Shown: in pieces, positions 15,672 through 23,905 of the stretch
Numbering within the stretch: the stretch's first letter is position 1
Layout of the letters: each line of letters opens with the position of its first letter
Assembly: GCF_004138295.1 (NCBI RefSeq)
Contig: NZ_SCFM01000004.1
Span: forward strand, 124,001-188,000
Origin: Ectobacillus funiculus
GTDB taxonomy: Bacteria; Bacillota; Bacilli; Bacillales; Bacillaceae_G
DNA length: 64,000 bases
Direction: 5' to 3'
Made by a program: the position numbers and the translations under genes
Notes under the pieces: generated by a model
The model's database searches: none
Told to the model about the DNA's origin: nothing
What the model saw: the letters and a program-made list of their open reading frames with translations, nothing else

Positions 15672-16499
15672 TCACACCTCTTTTGGAATGGCTGAACTCG
15701 CTTTTTGATACGGTTCACTGATTAATTGGCAACACAAAACAAAAAACAAAATGGCCAGACCTGGAAAAATCATTACATGAGGAGCCAATTGAAAATATGC
15801 CGTAGCATCACGCAACATCACACCCCATTCTGGCGTCGGCGGCTGAGGGCCTAATCCTAAAAAGGAAAGTCCTGCAATCAACAGGACAATCCTGCCCATA
15901 TCCAATGCCCCAAAAATGACGACAGGCGAACCAATTTGCGGGAAAATATAACGCCGCATGATACGCATGCGTGAATTCCCTGACATCTGAGCTGACAGGA
16001 TATACTCCTCTTGGCAAATATTTAGAACAAGACTGCGAATGAACCGAACATAATTAGCCCACCGAACAATAGTGATGGCTAGAATTAAATGAAACAGACC
16101 TGGTCCTAATATACCGACAATCGCGATAGTCAATACAATATCAGGAATAGCCAGTGTGCTATCGACCATCCGCATAAAAAAATAATCAGTACGTCCGCGT
16201 AAGTATCCCGTTAATAGCCCGATAGGAAAACTAATTAGCAAAGTTAACAGCATAATCAAAAACGAGGAGGTCACGCTGATTCTGATTCCGTACAGGATCC
16301 TTGATAATATGCAACGTCCCAAGTGATCTGTGCCGAACGGATAGATCCAAGTGGGCGGTGATAATCTATTAAAAAGATTAACTGTTAAAGGATCGTGAGG
16401 CGCAATAAGTGGAGCAAAAACACCCAATAACATAATCAATATAAGCAATCCAACCCCTGCTAGCAAACTTCTATTAGTGGTAAATAAAATCTTTTTCAT
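15672..16499 (-). CDS. ABC importer permease, NikC/DppC type
   Basis: A 275-residue inner membrane subunit. It has an N-terminal helix, the N-terminal loop FGTDHLGRCILSRILYG characteristic of DppC/OppC/NikC permeases, and the EAA coupling loop region (SAQMSGNSRMRIMRRYIFPQ), with about six membrane helices in all. It should pair with the product of 16515-17441. The spacing to its neighbours is 15 bases upstream and 1 base downstream. Confidence 0.88.
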   Translation of the reverse strand: MKKILFTTNRSLLAGVGLLILIMLLGVFAPLIAPHDPLTVNLFNRLSPPTWIYPFGTDHLGRCILSRILYGIRISVTSSFLIMLLTLLISFPIGLLTGYLRGRTDYFFMRMVDSTLAIPDIVLTIAIVGILGPGLFHLILAITIVRWANYVRFIRSLVLNICQEEYILSAQMSGNSRMRIMRRYIFPQIGSPVVIFGALDMGRIVLLIAGLSFLGLGPQPPTPEWGVMLRDATAYFQLAPHVMIFPGLAILFFVLCCQLISEPYQKASSAIPKEV

Positions 16500-16514
16500 G
16501 AAATGGACCTCCTA

Positions 16515-17441
16515 TCAAATCCGTAGACGCGGGTCTATAAGTACAGAAATAAAATCAACAAGAATGTGGATAATCACAAACAAAAAAGAGGATAAAATGA
16601 CATAGCCTTGAATGATAGGATAATCCCGAAGCTGAATTGCTTTCATAATGTATTTACCCAAACCCGGCCAGGAAAAGATTGACTCAACAATGATACTTCC
16701 GCCCAACATAAACGCAAAGCTCGTTCCTAGCATCGTCACAATAGGCAGGACGGCATGCCGAAAAACTTGAAATAATAAAATCCGGCTGTTTGATAGTCCT
16801 CTTGCCTTCGCTGCTTTTACAAAACTTTGATTCATCATCTCCAACATACTGGATCGTAATATACGGGCGTAAACAGTACCCATTCCTAATCCAAGTGTCA
16901 AGGCCGGTAAAACAAGATGCTTCCAAGAACCACGCCCCATTGGGGGCAACCATCCATACCGGACAGAAAAAACATAAATACATAAAAATCCAAGCCAGAA
17001 GGAAGGAATGGAAGAGCCTAAAAGAGCTATGACTCTCCCCATTCGATCCAGCCAGCCAGTAGAATAAATAGCAGTGGAGATCCCTATAATTAAGGTAACT
17101 GACATCATCACCAGCAATCCAGCAGCAGCCAGTTCAATAGTTGCCGGTAACCGTTTAAGCAGCTCCTCTAATACAGGTTCCTTAGAAACATAGGAGATTC
17201 CCCACTGCCACGTAAAAATATCCATAATCCACTGTACGTATTGGCTCCCTAGCGACTCCGTTAATCCCAACTCTTTGCGTACCGCACTTAATGCTTCTTC
17301 AGACGCAGGAATGTCATTCTTTGTGAGCAAGATATAGGCGGGGTCGCCCGGAGCTAACCTCAACAGCAGAAAAGTAAAGGTAGCGGTGAACAATATCACA
17401 AATAACAATTGCGCAATATGTTTTATCCAGAAGCGTACCAT
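16515..17441 (-). CDS. ABC importer permease, NikB/DppB type
   Basis: The 308-residue membrane subunit begins with the typical LLFVILFTATFTFLLLRLAPGDP segment of DppB/NikB permeases. The EAA loop KAAKARGLSNSRILLFQVFRHAVLP is clear, and six membrane helices are visible. It starts 8 bases after the substrate-binding protein gene. The substrate cannot be told from the permease; the cobalamin riboswitch upstream is the main clue. Confidence 0.88.
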   Translation of the reverse strand: MVRFWIKHIAQLLFVILFTATFTFLLLRLAPGDPAYILLTKNDIPASEEALSAVRKELGLTESLGSQYVQWIMDIFTWQWGISYVSKEPVLEELLKRLPATIELAAAGLLVMMSVTLIIGISTAIYSTGWLDRMGRVIALLGSSIPSFWLGFLCIYVFSVRYGWLPPMGRGSWKHLVLPALTLGLGMGTVYARILRSSMLEMMNQSFVKAAKARGLSNSRILLFQVFRHAVLPIVTMLGTSFAFMLGGSIIVESIFSWPGLGKYIMKAIQLRDYPIIQGYVILSSFLFVIIHILVDFISVLIDPRLRI

Positions 17442-17449
17442 TCAGTTTC

Positions 17450-19021
17450 TCACTTCTTCACATCAACTTGTGCGTTATTATAGTAATACTCAATTGGAAG
17501 AGGAGTAAAGCCTTTGACTCCACTTCTAACAGCAAAAATCGTCTTAGGATGAACGATAAACGATTGTGGGAAATCCTGATTAATCTGTTCTTGAATTTCT
17601 ACAGCCAATCCGTTACGTTTTGTAGCATCACTTGTTTGATTCAGTTGATCAATCATGCTGTCTAGGGCAGGTGAGACATAGTGGCTCACATTCGACTCAC
17701 TAGTAGAACGATAGAAAATGTTTAAGAAATATTGTGGATCGCCCGTGTGTGCCGTCAACATGCTGTACATGGATAAATCCCAATCTTCATTAGCTAAGAC
17801 TTCGTCGATATTCTCCACTTGGCGAAGCTTTACTTGTATGCCCGCCTTTAGCAATTCATTTTGAATGATCTCTGCCATGACGGATAGCTCTGGTCGTTGC
17901 GGAAAAGTTAACATCTTTACTTCAAATGGTTTCCCTTGTTTTTCCCATATGCCCTTTGCATTTTTCTCCCAACCGCCTTGCTTCATCAATTGGTCGATTG
18001 TTTGCGTTTCTTTGACTTTTTCCACCTTACCGAATGGCAAGACTTCGGCAAACGGGCTTTTCGCCTCCGTTCCTTCTCCCTTCATAACCGAGCTGACAAT
18101 AGCTTTGCGCGGGATGGACATATCGACAACTTTTCGATAAGCCAACTCTTTAAATAAAGGAGACTTCATATTAAACAGCAACATGTGCGTCCGCAGAGAC
18201 GGAGCGGTTAAAACTTCGATGTTTTTATCCTTCTTCAATAATTCGGTAGAATCAACTGGAATATCCGTTGCAGCATCAACATCTCCAGATTGCAGAGCCA
18301 TTAATCTTGTATTTCCATCGGCAATATATTTGATTGTCACTTTTGATAAGCGCGCTTTTTCTCCCCAATAATCCTCATATCGCTCTACAACAAGCGACTC
18401 GTCTTTATTGAATTTCTTGATTTTGAAAGCACCTGTAAGAGCAGGATAGCTGAGCTTATTTTCGATTGTTTCTGTATCAACAATGATAGTAGAAGGATCA
18501 GCCAAGTGTGGGATCAAGGCTGCATTTGGCTGATCGGTCACGATTTTCAGTTGATTTGGAGCCAATACTTCTATTGATTTCACTTGCAATAAATCCTTTG
18601 CTTTTTGGTCTTTTTCTATTGAGCGCAGCAAAGAATTTTTCACACTTTCTGCATCCATTTTCTTCCCGTTGTGAAAGCGTACATTTTCCTGTAGGGTAAA
18701 TACCCATGTCGTTTCATTTTCTTGCTTCCACTCTTTTGCTAACCAAGGCTTTGGCTCCAGTTGTTCATTTAATTTTACTAAAGTTTCACCCACACCAGAG
18801 CGCATGATCTCCCAGCTATCGCTGCCATGTGGATCAAGACTTGCTGGACTCCAGGCGAAAGCCATCGTCAATGTTTTACTAGAAGCTGTATTTGCGGAGG
18901 TTTCTTTTTTATCCGTTTTTGTTGCTTCAGGCGATGCAGCACATCCGACTAGTGATAGCGTGAAAACAATGGTAGTCATCCAGATAACCCATGCATGTTT
19001 TTTGTTCCTACTTCTTCTCAT
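17450..19021 (-). CDS. ABC importer substrate-binding lipoprotein, Nik/Dpp family (family 5)
   Basis: The precursor has about 523 residues and a lipobox LSLVGC, so it is a membrane-anchored extracellular binding protein. SLDPHGSDSWEIMRSGVGET and WVFTLQENVRFHNGKKMDAESV are signatures of the family 5 solute-binding proteins that take peptides, nickel or metal-chelate complexes. The ATG at 19021 has GGAGG 7 bases upstream. It is the first gene of a five-gene operon preceded by a riboswitch-type leader terminator and a cobalamin riboswitch, so cobalt, a cobalt chelate or a corrinoid-related compound is the likely cargo. Plain peptide or nickel uptake cannot be ruled out. Confidence 0.87.
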   Translation of the reverse strand: MRRSRNKKHAWVIWMTTIVFTLSLVGCAASPEATKTDKKETSANTASSKTLTMAFAWSPASLDPHGSDSWEIMRSGVGETLVKLNEQLEPKPWLAKEWKQENETTWVFTLQENVRFHNGKKMDAESVKNSLLRSIEKDQKAKDLLQVKSIEVLAPNQLKIVTDQPNAALIPHLADPSTIIVDTETIENKLSYPALTGAFKIKKFNKDESLVVERYEDYWGEKARLSKVTIKYIADGNTRLMALQSGDVDAATDIPVDSTELLKKDKNIEVLTAPSLRTHMLLFNMKSPLFKELAYRKVVDMSIPRKAIVSSVMKGEGTEAKSPFAEVLPFGKVEKVKETQTIDQLMKQGGWEKNAKGIWEKQGKPFEVKMLTFPQRPELSVMAEIIQNELLKAGIQVKLRQVENIDEVLANEDWDLSMYSMLTAHTGDPQYFLNIFYRSTSESNVSHYVSPALDSMIDQLNQTSDATKRNGLAVEIQEQINQDFPQSFIVHPKTIFAVRSGVKGFTPLPIEYYYNNAQVDVKK

Positions 19022-19052
19022 GTACAATCCTCCATTTGCGATTTTTTACAAA

Positions 19053-19093
19053 TAAAAAAGCATCTCTGCCTATTATAGGAGGTCAGAAATGCT
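19053..19093 (-). terminator. leader terminator of the cobalamin riboswitch
   Basis: On the minus strand GCATTTCTGACC and GGCAGAGATGC form a stem followed by TTTTTTATTTG, about 32 bp before the ATG of the binding protein. Its place between aptamer and gene fits a transcription-terminating expression platform. Confidence 0.75.
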
Positions 19094-19221
19094 CAGTAAG
19101 TTAACATACGAAATAAGACTTATTATGTCTATGTAGTCCAAATGCAGTATTAGTCCAGACATATGGTCATTAGTGCATACTAACCACCTTCCTAGTATCC
19201 CGTAGGTCAAACAGTGATGTT

Positions 19222-19405
19222 AAAATAGGCTGGTCTCCTGACTAAGGGTATATCTTTCAGACCTTCCCAGGCATAACCCAGTAATTTTTCTGAAAATTAT
19301 CAGCATAATGTGCTGATCCCCAACACAGTGGCGGGTCCGTGTCGGATTGTAACCGACTTCCCATTTAAGCAGATAAAACCTAAAATAGTTGTATCTTGCA
19401 CCCAT
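19222..19405 (-). ncRNA. cobalamin (adenosylcobalamin) riboswitch
   Basis: Read on the minus strand, the segment carries the conserved cobalamin aptamer strings in order: GGGTGCAAG at the 5' end, GGGAAGTCGGTTACAATCCG, ACGGACCCGCCACTGTG (the B12-box-linked core), CTGGGAAGG, and AGTCAGGAGACCAGCC at the 3' end. These are the hallmarks of the B12 element. It precedes the leader terminator and the Nik/Dpp-type importer operon. High cobalamin is expected to shut the operon off. The exact ends are approximate. Confidence 0.93.
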
Positions 19406-19693
19406 TTTCAAAATATGAAATTTTCAAATGAAACTCTATTCAATAGTTCTCTAAAACTGTCTGTAAAAATTTAAATATTTTTAATATTAGTAAACGTAAA
19501 TACCAGAATTCCTTCCTAATTCTATTGCTTGGGTTTTATCTTGTCAACAAATGTTTGACTAGCTTAGAATGGATTAATTGTAATTATTTTTTTATAATAA
19601 TTATATTTCAGTAAATGAAATTATTTTTTACATGGTGTAAAATATTATGGTAATTGAAATTATACAATGCTTGAAATCTATAAATCCTTCTTG

Positions 19694-19797
19694 ATAAAGA
19701 AACCACGCCGATTGGCGAAGACAGATGCGTAGTTGCACTTGTACTTCGCTCCTAAAATTTCCAGATGCATCAAATCCGTTTCTAGCGGGAAATTTAC
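19694..19797 (-). repeat. bcr1-like interspersed repeat, copy 3 (degenerate)
   Basis: Reverse-orientation copy: ATAAAGAAA, GCCGATTGGCGAAGACAGAT, TAGTTGCACTTGTAC, CCTAAAATTTCC and GGGAAATTTA in the expected order. The hairpin and core are eroded. Confidence 0.65.
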
Positions 19798-19807
19798 CTC
19801 TTACTAA

Positions 19808-19870
19808 AGTAAAACAAAAAGAAATACTGCCTCCCTAGATAGGAGATCCAGTATTTCTTTTTGTTTTACT
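19808..19870. terminator. 22-bp perfect inverted repeat, probable terminator of the NarK-like gene
   Basis: AGTAAAACAAAAAGAAATAC plus TG pairs with its exact complement across a 19-base loop that itself holds a CTCC/GGAG mini-stem. It lies 96 bp past the end of the transporter gene. The stem is unusually long for a terminator. Confidence 0.6.
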
Positions 19871-19965
19871 GATTTTTAGAATATATCGTCTAATGAGTAA
19901 CTTTAAATAATTAAAAGCAAACTGTTTTTTAACCCCTTTATAACTTTCCTCGTACCTCTTATAGT

Positions 19966-21153
19966 TCATGCACTTTTATTCAGATTAGCACTTATACTTG
20001 TTTTTGTTTTATTGCTTCCTGTGTAATTAAGGATTAAACAAAATAGAGAAAAAGCAGCTAATAATACAAATCCTAAAAAATAACTTCCACTTGCATCCTT
20101 TACCAGGCCAAGGACAATAGGAGGAAAAAAGCCTCCAATGCCTCCGATGGCACCTACAATACCTGTTACTGCCCCTGTATTTGCCGAGGAGATTTCAGGA
20201 ACCATCTTGAAAACAGATCCATTTCCTATCCCTACCATGATAGCAATTATGGCACACCCTACACTAAATAGAATTAAATTTTCTATAGTAAAAGCGATGA
20301 AAATACTACATAACAATACACCAGAAAAAACAACGCTTAATAATCTCTTAGCTCCAAATCGATCAGATAAATACCCGCCAACTGGACGGATAAGTGTAGC
20401 AAGCACAACAAACCCCGCTGCCCTGATTCCTGCCGCTAAACCTGTAATGTTAAATAATTCAGATAACAAAGTAGGTAAATAACTACTAAAAGTAACAAAG
20501 GTTCCAAAAGTTAGAAAATAAAAAATAGATAATAACCATGTTTCTTTAAACTTTAATACAGACAAAGATTCCTTTAATGTCTTCGCTCCACCCGAAATCT
20601 GTATATCTTTTGTTCCAAACCAAAAGATGATAGCCGTAATCCCTGTTACAAATGCCAATCCCCAAAATACCCAAGGAAGACCGTAGGAAGCAAAGATCAC
20701 AGGAACTAGAAAGTTTGCTACTGCTGATCCTAAATTCCCCATACCTGCAATCCCAAGAATTAGACCTTGTTTTTGTGGAGGATACCATCTGGACACGTAT
20801 GTAATCGAAATAGCAAATGTTGTTCCTGCCATACCGATAAGAAATGCCCAGAATAATAGCATCTCATAGGAATGAGTAAATCCGGCTCCAATCATGGGTA
20901 CTATAAGAAATAATAATGTTAGAGCATATATTCTCCTGCCGCCATAGCGATCCGTCAAAATTCCCATGGGAATACGCAACAAAGATCCTAACAAAACTGG
21001 GGCAGCTATTAGAATACTCTTTTCTGTTGTACTTAAATGATACATTTGCTGAATTTTTGTGGCGATAGGTGCGAAGACCGACCAAACAGCAAATGAGACT
21101 ATCATTGCCATTGTAGATAACATTAGTATTGAGGTTCTTCTTTTTTCTTCCAT
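19966..21153 (-). CDS. nitrate/nitrite transporter, NarK family MFS
   Basis: The 395-residue MFS protein has 12 membrane helices. The family marks are RIPMGILTDRYGGRR (MFS loop 2-3 motif), GIAGMGNLGSAVANF and GIVGAIGGIGGFFPP, the two glycine-rich signature helices of the nitrate/nitrite porter family. A second loop, RPVGGYLSDRFGAKR, marks the other half. It is monocistronic, with no nitrate reductase genes beside it. A TGTGAC direct-repeat-like motif lies in the promoter region near 21300, but I cannot match it to a full Fnr box. Exchange or uptake of nitrate or nitrite is the likely function. Confidence 0.85.
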   Translation of the reverse strand: MEEKRRTSILMLSTMAMIVSFAVWSVFAPIATKIQQMYHLSTTEKSILIAAPVLLGSLLRIPMGILTDRYGGRRIYALTLLFLIVPMIGAGFTHSYEMLLFWAFLIGMAGTTFAISITYVSRWYPPQKQGLILGIAGMGNLGSAVANFLVPVIFASYGLPWVFWGLAFVTGITAIIFWFGTKDIQISGGAKTLKESLSVLKFKETWLLSIFYFLTFGTFVTFSSYLPTLLSELFNITGLAAGIRAAGFVVLATLIRPVGGYLSDRFGAKRLLSVVFSGVLLCSIFIAFTIENLILFSVGCAIIAIMVGIGNGSVFKMVPEISSANTGAVTGIVGAIGGIGGFFPPIVLGLVKDASGSYFLGFVLLAAFSLFCLILNYTGSNKTKTSISANLNKSA

Positions 21154-21353
21154 CGTATCAACCTGCCTTGCTTTTATAATGTCATATTTAATAACATAAA
21201 ATTGATGACTCTCTTATTTTCATGAATGTATCATACTATCAACCTTGTATAATATGTCGTTTGTTGTAATAAAATCTAACATGATTTTTTATTTCGTTCA
21301 CATTTTCGTCACAAATACCAATCACTAATGTATTTATTTATTCTCGCAGCCGC

Positions 21354-21391
21354 AAAAAACCACGCTACTTTTTTTGCTAGCGTGGTTTTTT
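21354..21391. terminator. bidirectional terminator after the 50-aa gene
   Basis: AAAAAACCACGCTA pairs with TAGCGTGGTTTTTT across a T-rich loop, immediately 3' of the small minus-strand gene 21395-21547. Confidence 0.85.
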
Positions 21392-21394
21392 GGT

Positions 21395-21547
21395 TTAATT
21401 CTTCATTTTTAAATCATCCTCATAAGGGTTAGAAACAACATTGCTGTTCTTTTTAAAGTTAACCGGCGGTAAATCCATATGATATTGTTGCTGGTTCCGC
21501 TCCCCAGGTGATCCAAGCGGCCTTTTTTGCTGCTGTTTGTCTGTCAT
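21395..21547 (-). CDS. small hypothetical protein, 50 aa, Gln/Pro-rich N-terminus
   Basis: The ATG has GGAGG 9 bases upstream, and a strong terminator follows the stop within 4 bases, so this is a well-bounded single gene. The product is hydrophilic (MTDKQQQKRPLGSPGER...) with a probably disordered N-terminal half and an acidic NPYEDDLKM end. There is no Cys and no membrane segment. I do not recognise the family. Confidence 0.6.
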   Translation of the reverse strand: MTDKQQQKRPLGSPGERNQQQYHMDLPPVNFKKNSNVVSNPYEDDLKMKN

Positions 21548-21751
21548 CTTATTGCGCCTCCAATTTCCGTGCTTTTGTACAATTATAATGTATTGTCTTC
21601 CATCTTATTATTTCATTGAAATTGGGCTTTATTCCTTAAAGACGACCAGAAGCGAACAACTTGTTTTGAAGGAGATTGAAAATGATGATTTTGGTCAAGC
21701 TATACATACAGAGCTCATTAATTAAAGTATAGAACCAAGGAAGTGAGAAAA

Positions 21752-21895
21752 ATGGAACGAGTTGATAAAGCTTGCCTTTGTAGTATAACGCAAGAAGAAC
21801 TGGAGCAACGGCTAGATCAAAACGATTTGCAAATTTGTGAAGCCTGTTTAGAGGATGAAAAGTTCACCTTGTATTTAGACAAATTATTTACTTGA
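21752..21895 (+). CDS. small protein with two Cys pairs, 47 aa
   Basis: AAGGAAGTG precedes the ATG. The 47 residues contain ACLCS and ICEACLE, giving a possible CxC...CxxC metal site, separated by an acidic helix (TQEELEQRLDQNDLQ). It is too short for a known enzyme; a zinc-binding or redox micro-protein is possible. It is followed by a gap with an imperfect GCACACCTTT-type hairpin and no clear operon partner. Confidence 0.5.
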   Translation: MERVDKACLCSITQEELEQRLDQNDLQICEACLEDEKFTLYLDKLFT

Positions 21896-22051
21896 TAAGA
21901 TTTCAGGTGTATATGTAAGGTATCCTCACAAGCACACCTTTTTATCACCAAGAAAGGTAGCATTCCTTGCATAAGCAGTGCTACCTCCCTTCCAACCGTT
22001 ATCCTTTACTGCTACGCTCCCCGAACATACAGCAAATTCTGTCTGTTTCCT

Positions 22052-22588
22052 TTATTCTTCCGTCTTTTTCTTTTCATTCTCATAATACTTTTCAAATTCA
22101 ATGGCTTTTGTTATCTCATCTGCTAAAAATATAAAAAACAAATCTGGGATAGAGCTTGGTTCCCTCACTTGATGTTCAAGCAGCTCGTATTCCTGCTGCG
22201 TGTAGAGTTGTCTTTCCGTATTTTGAAGAACTTTAGAATAATATAGATTTCTAGTTGCTGTATCTAATAAAGATCGATGTGATAAGGAGTGGCTTTTAGA
22301 AAAACGTAAAATTTTAAAATCAACTAATGTGATGAGGTCTTCCTCCTGCATCCTGAGTAATTTCCCCATAGTGGATAATTTAGAGGGAATCCAAATAGAC
22401 TGACATTCCCAATGTAGTTCTATCGATAATCCATCCCTTGGATATATATGAGTGGATTGCAGCTGCTGTTGGCCCTTAGAACGGAAATTTTTCGAAATGT
22501 AGACAATGTGATGAGGAAATGTTTGAAGATATCGAAATATTTCTTCACATCTATGCGGGCGGTCTTGATTATAAATTGGGTAATTCAT
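22052..22588 (-). CDS. hypothetical protein, 178 aa, with IDEAL-like C-terminal helix
   Basis: A soluble protein of 178 residues. The C-terminal part (FLADEITKAIEFEKYYENEKKK) looks somewhat like the helical IDEAL motif of small Bacillus regulatory proteins, but the match is loose. The N-terminal 60 residues contain several His and aromatic residues. The ATG at 22588 has GGGGGTG 6 bases upstream; an in-frame ATG at 22609 has no binding site. No operon partner is evident. Function unknown. Confidence 0.6.
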   Translation of the reverse strand: MNYPIYNQDRPHRCEEIFRYLQTFPHHIVYISKNFRSKGQQQLQSTHIYPRDGLSIELHWECQSIWIPSKLSTMGKLLRMQEEDLITLVDFKILRFSKSHSLSHRSLLDTATRNLYYSKVLQNTERQLYTQQEYELLEHQVREPSSIPDLFFIFLADEITKAIEFEKYYENEKKKTEE

Positions 22589-22651
22589 TGATTGCACCCC
22601 CGTTTTCATTTCTTGTGGTTATACATATATGCAGGAGAGCAAAATCAAATG

Positions 22652-22774
22652 ATAAAGAAAACTCGCTGACTGGCGAGCCCCGTTCTTGGGCGAAGACAGA
22701 GGCGCGGTTCCCCTTAACACTTCTTAATACATCAAATCAACTTCTCGTCAGAAATTTATACCCTTAAAGTGAAA
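22652..22774 (-). repeat. bcr1-like interspersed repeat, copy 4
   Basis: Reverse copy from ATAAAGAAAACTCGCTGACT through GGGCGAAGACAGAGGCGCGG to GAAATTTATACCCTTAAAGT. The terminal hairpin is nearly intact (CTCGC/GCGAG). Confidence 0.75.
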
Positions 22775-22916
22775 TCCCTTGATTGAAGCTGCTATATTCC
22801 CTAATTTATGTACCATTAAAAACAAAAATGAATTACAGAAGTTTAAGTAAGTAAGGAGGAGAATAGATGAGTTATATAGTAAAAGTAATAATACGACAAC
22901 AAGGAGGGGTGAAAAT

Positions 22917-23765
22917 ATGGATCTAAGCCAAGGCATTGTACTATTAGTGACACATTCATTTGAAGTGAATCACACCGACCAAACCAATCAAGCAGAAAAA
23001 GTAGTATTGAAAAGGGGCGAAATATACCCTCTTTTGCATTCAAGCGTAAACCTACTTAGTAATAGTGATGGTTCCTACACGGGGATTCCTGCTTACCTTA
23101 TCAATTACAAAAAAAATAAAACCTATATTCCGATTTATATTGAAGCGTGTGCAGAAATAAAAATTATTAACCAAAATGAGTTTGATATAGACAAATATTT
23201 TACACTTCTAAACAGTTCAAGCTCTGATACTTCAAGTTATAGAAAGTTTGACACAGTTGAAAATGCATATGACGTTGTACCTGCAACATCTGTTGCTGGT
23301 CAAGGGCTTACCTTTGATGGGAAGACAGTTAGAGCATCTGCAAATTTCTTACGTGTTAAGTCAGCTTCCCTTTTCCCTCTCAACACTCCTATAGTAATGA
23401 CAGATGGTACTTGGACTACAAGTACGCATGCTATCAATATATCCTTTTCCCTTTACGTGCTAAACAGCAGCGAAATCCGTATTTTATTTGAAGCAACTGG
23501 TTCCCATGAGGATTGGGAGAACAACGCTTTATATGATGATTACATAGAAAAAATGAAGGAAACCATAGAAGAGTATCCATATTTAATAATGGATTACTTT
23601 CAAAATGATGTATCGCAAACACGCTTTGTATTCTCTTATCGATACAAGACAAAAACAAAGGATGAACCTTTAGAATATGCTATAAATTGGGGATACGATA
23701 TCATTAGTGATATTCAACAGTTTACGGATAAGCGAATTATGTTTCTATTACAAGAACAGGAATAG
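22917..23765 (+). CDS. hypothetical protein, 282 aa
   Basis: A 282-residue protein with no signal peptide, no membrane helix and no motif I recognise. It is rich in beta-strand-like segments and has a Ser-rich linker near residue 100 (LNSSSSDTSSY) that could separate two domains. CAAGGAGGGG before the ATG and a strong terminator at 23822-23860 show a complete monocistronic gene. Confidence 0.7.
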   Translation: MDLSQGIVLLVTHSFEVNHTDQTNQAEKVVLKRGEIYPLLHSSVNLLSNSDGSYTGIPAYLINYKKNKTYIPIYIEACAEIKIINQNEFDIDKYFTLLNSSSSDTSSYRKFDTVENAYDVVPATSVAGQGLTFDGKTVRASANFLRVKSASLFPLNTPIVMTDGTWTTSTHAINISFSLYVLNSSEIRILFEATGSHEDWENNALYDDYIEKMKETIEEYPYLIMDYFQNDVSQTRFVFSYRYKTKTKDEPLEYAINWGYDIISDIQQFTDKRIMFLLQEQE

Positions 23766-23821
23766 TTGTTTTTTGTTTCATTTTTAACCTTAATCTTTTC
23801 GGGTGCAATAAACTAACACAC

Positions 23822-23860
23822 AAAGGAGTTCGGATTGATGTTCCTATCCGAACTCCTTTT
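23822..23860. terminator. intrinsic terminator between convergent genes
   Basis: AAAGGAGTTCGGAT and ATCCGAACTCCTTTT form a 14-bp stem with a 10-base loop, serving the plus-strand gene ending at 23765 and probably the minus-strand oxidase gene as well. Confidence 0.85.
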
Positions 23861-23905
23861 AAGTCTATATACTACTTGAATCCTCATTAGGTATATGAAG
23901 ACATA

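Noticed and set aside
21290-21320. Fnr or CRP box upstream of the NarK-like gene
   Set aside because: TGTGAC is followed by a direct, not inverted, TGTGAAC; the consensus TGTGA-N6-TCACA is not met.
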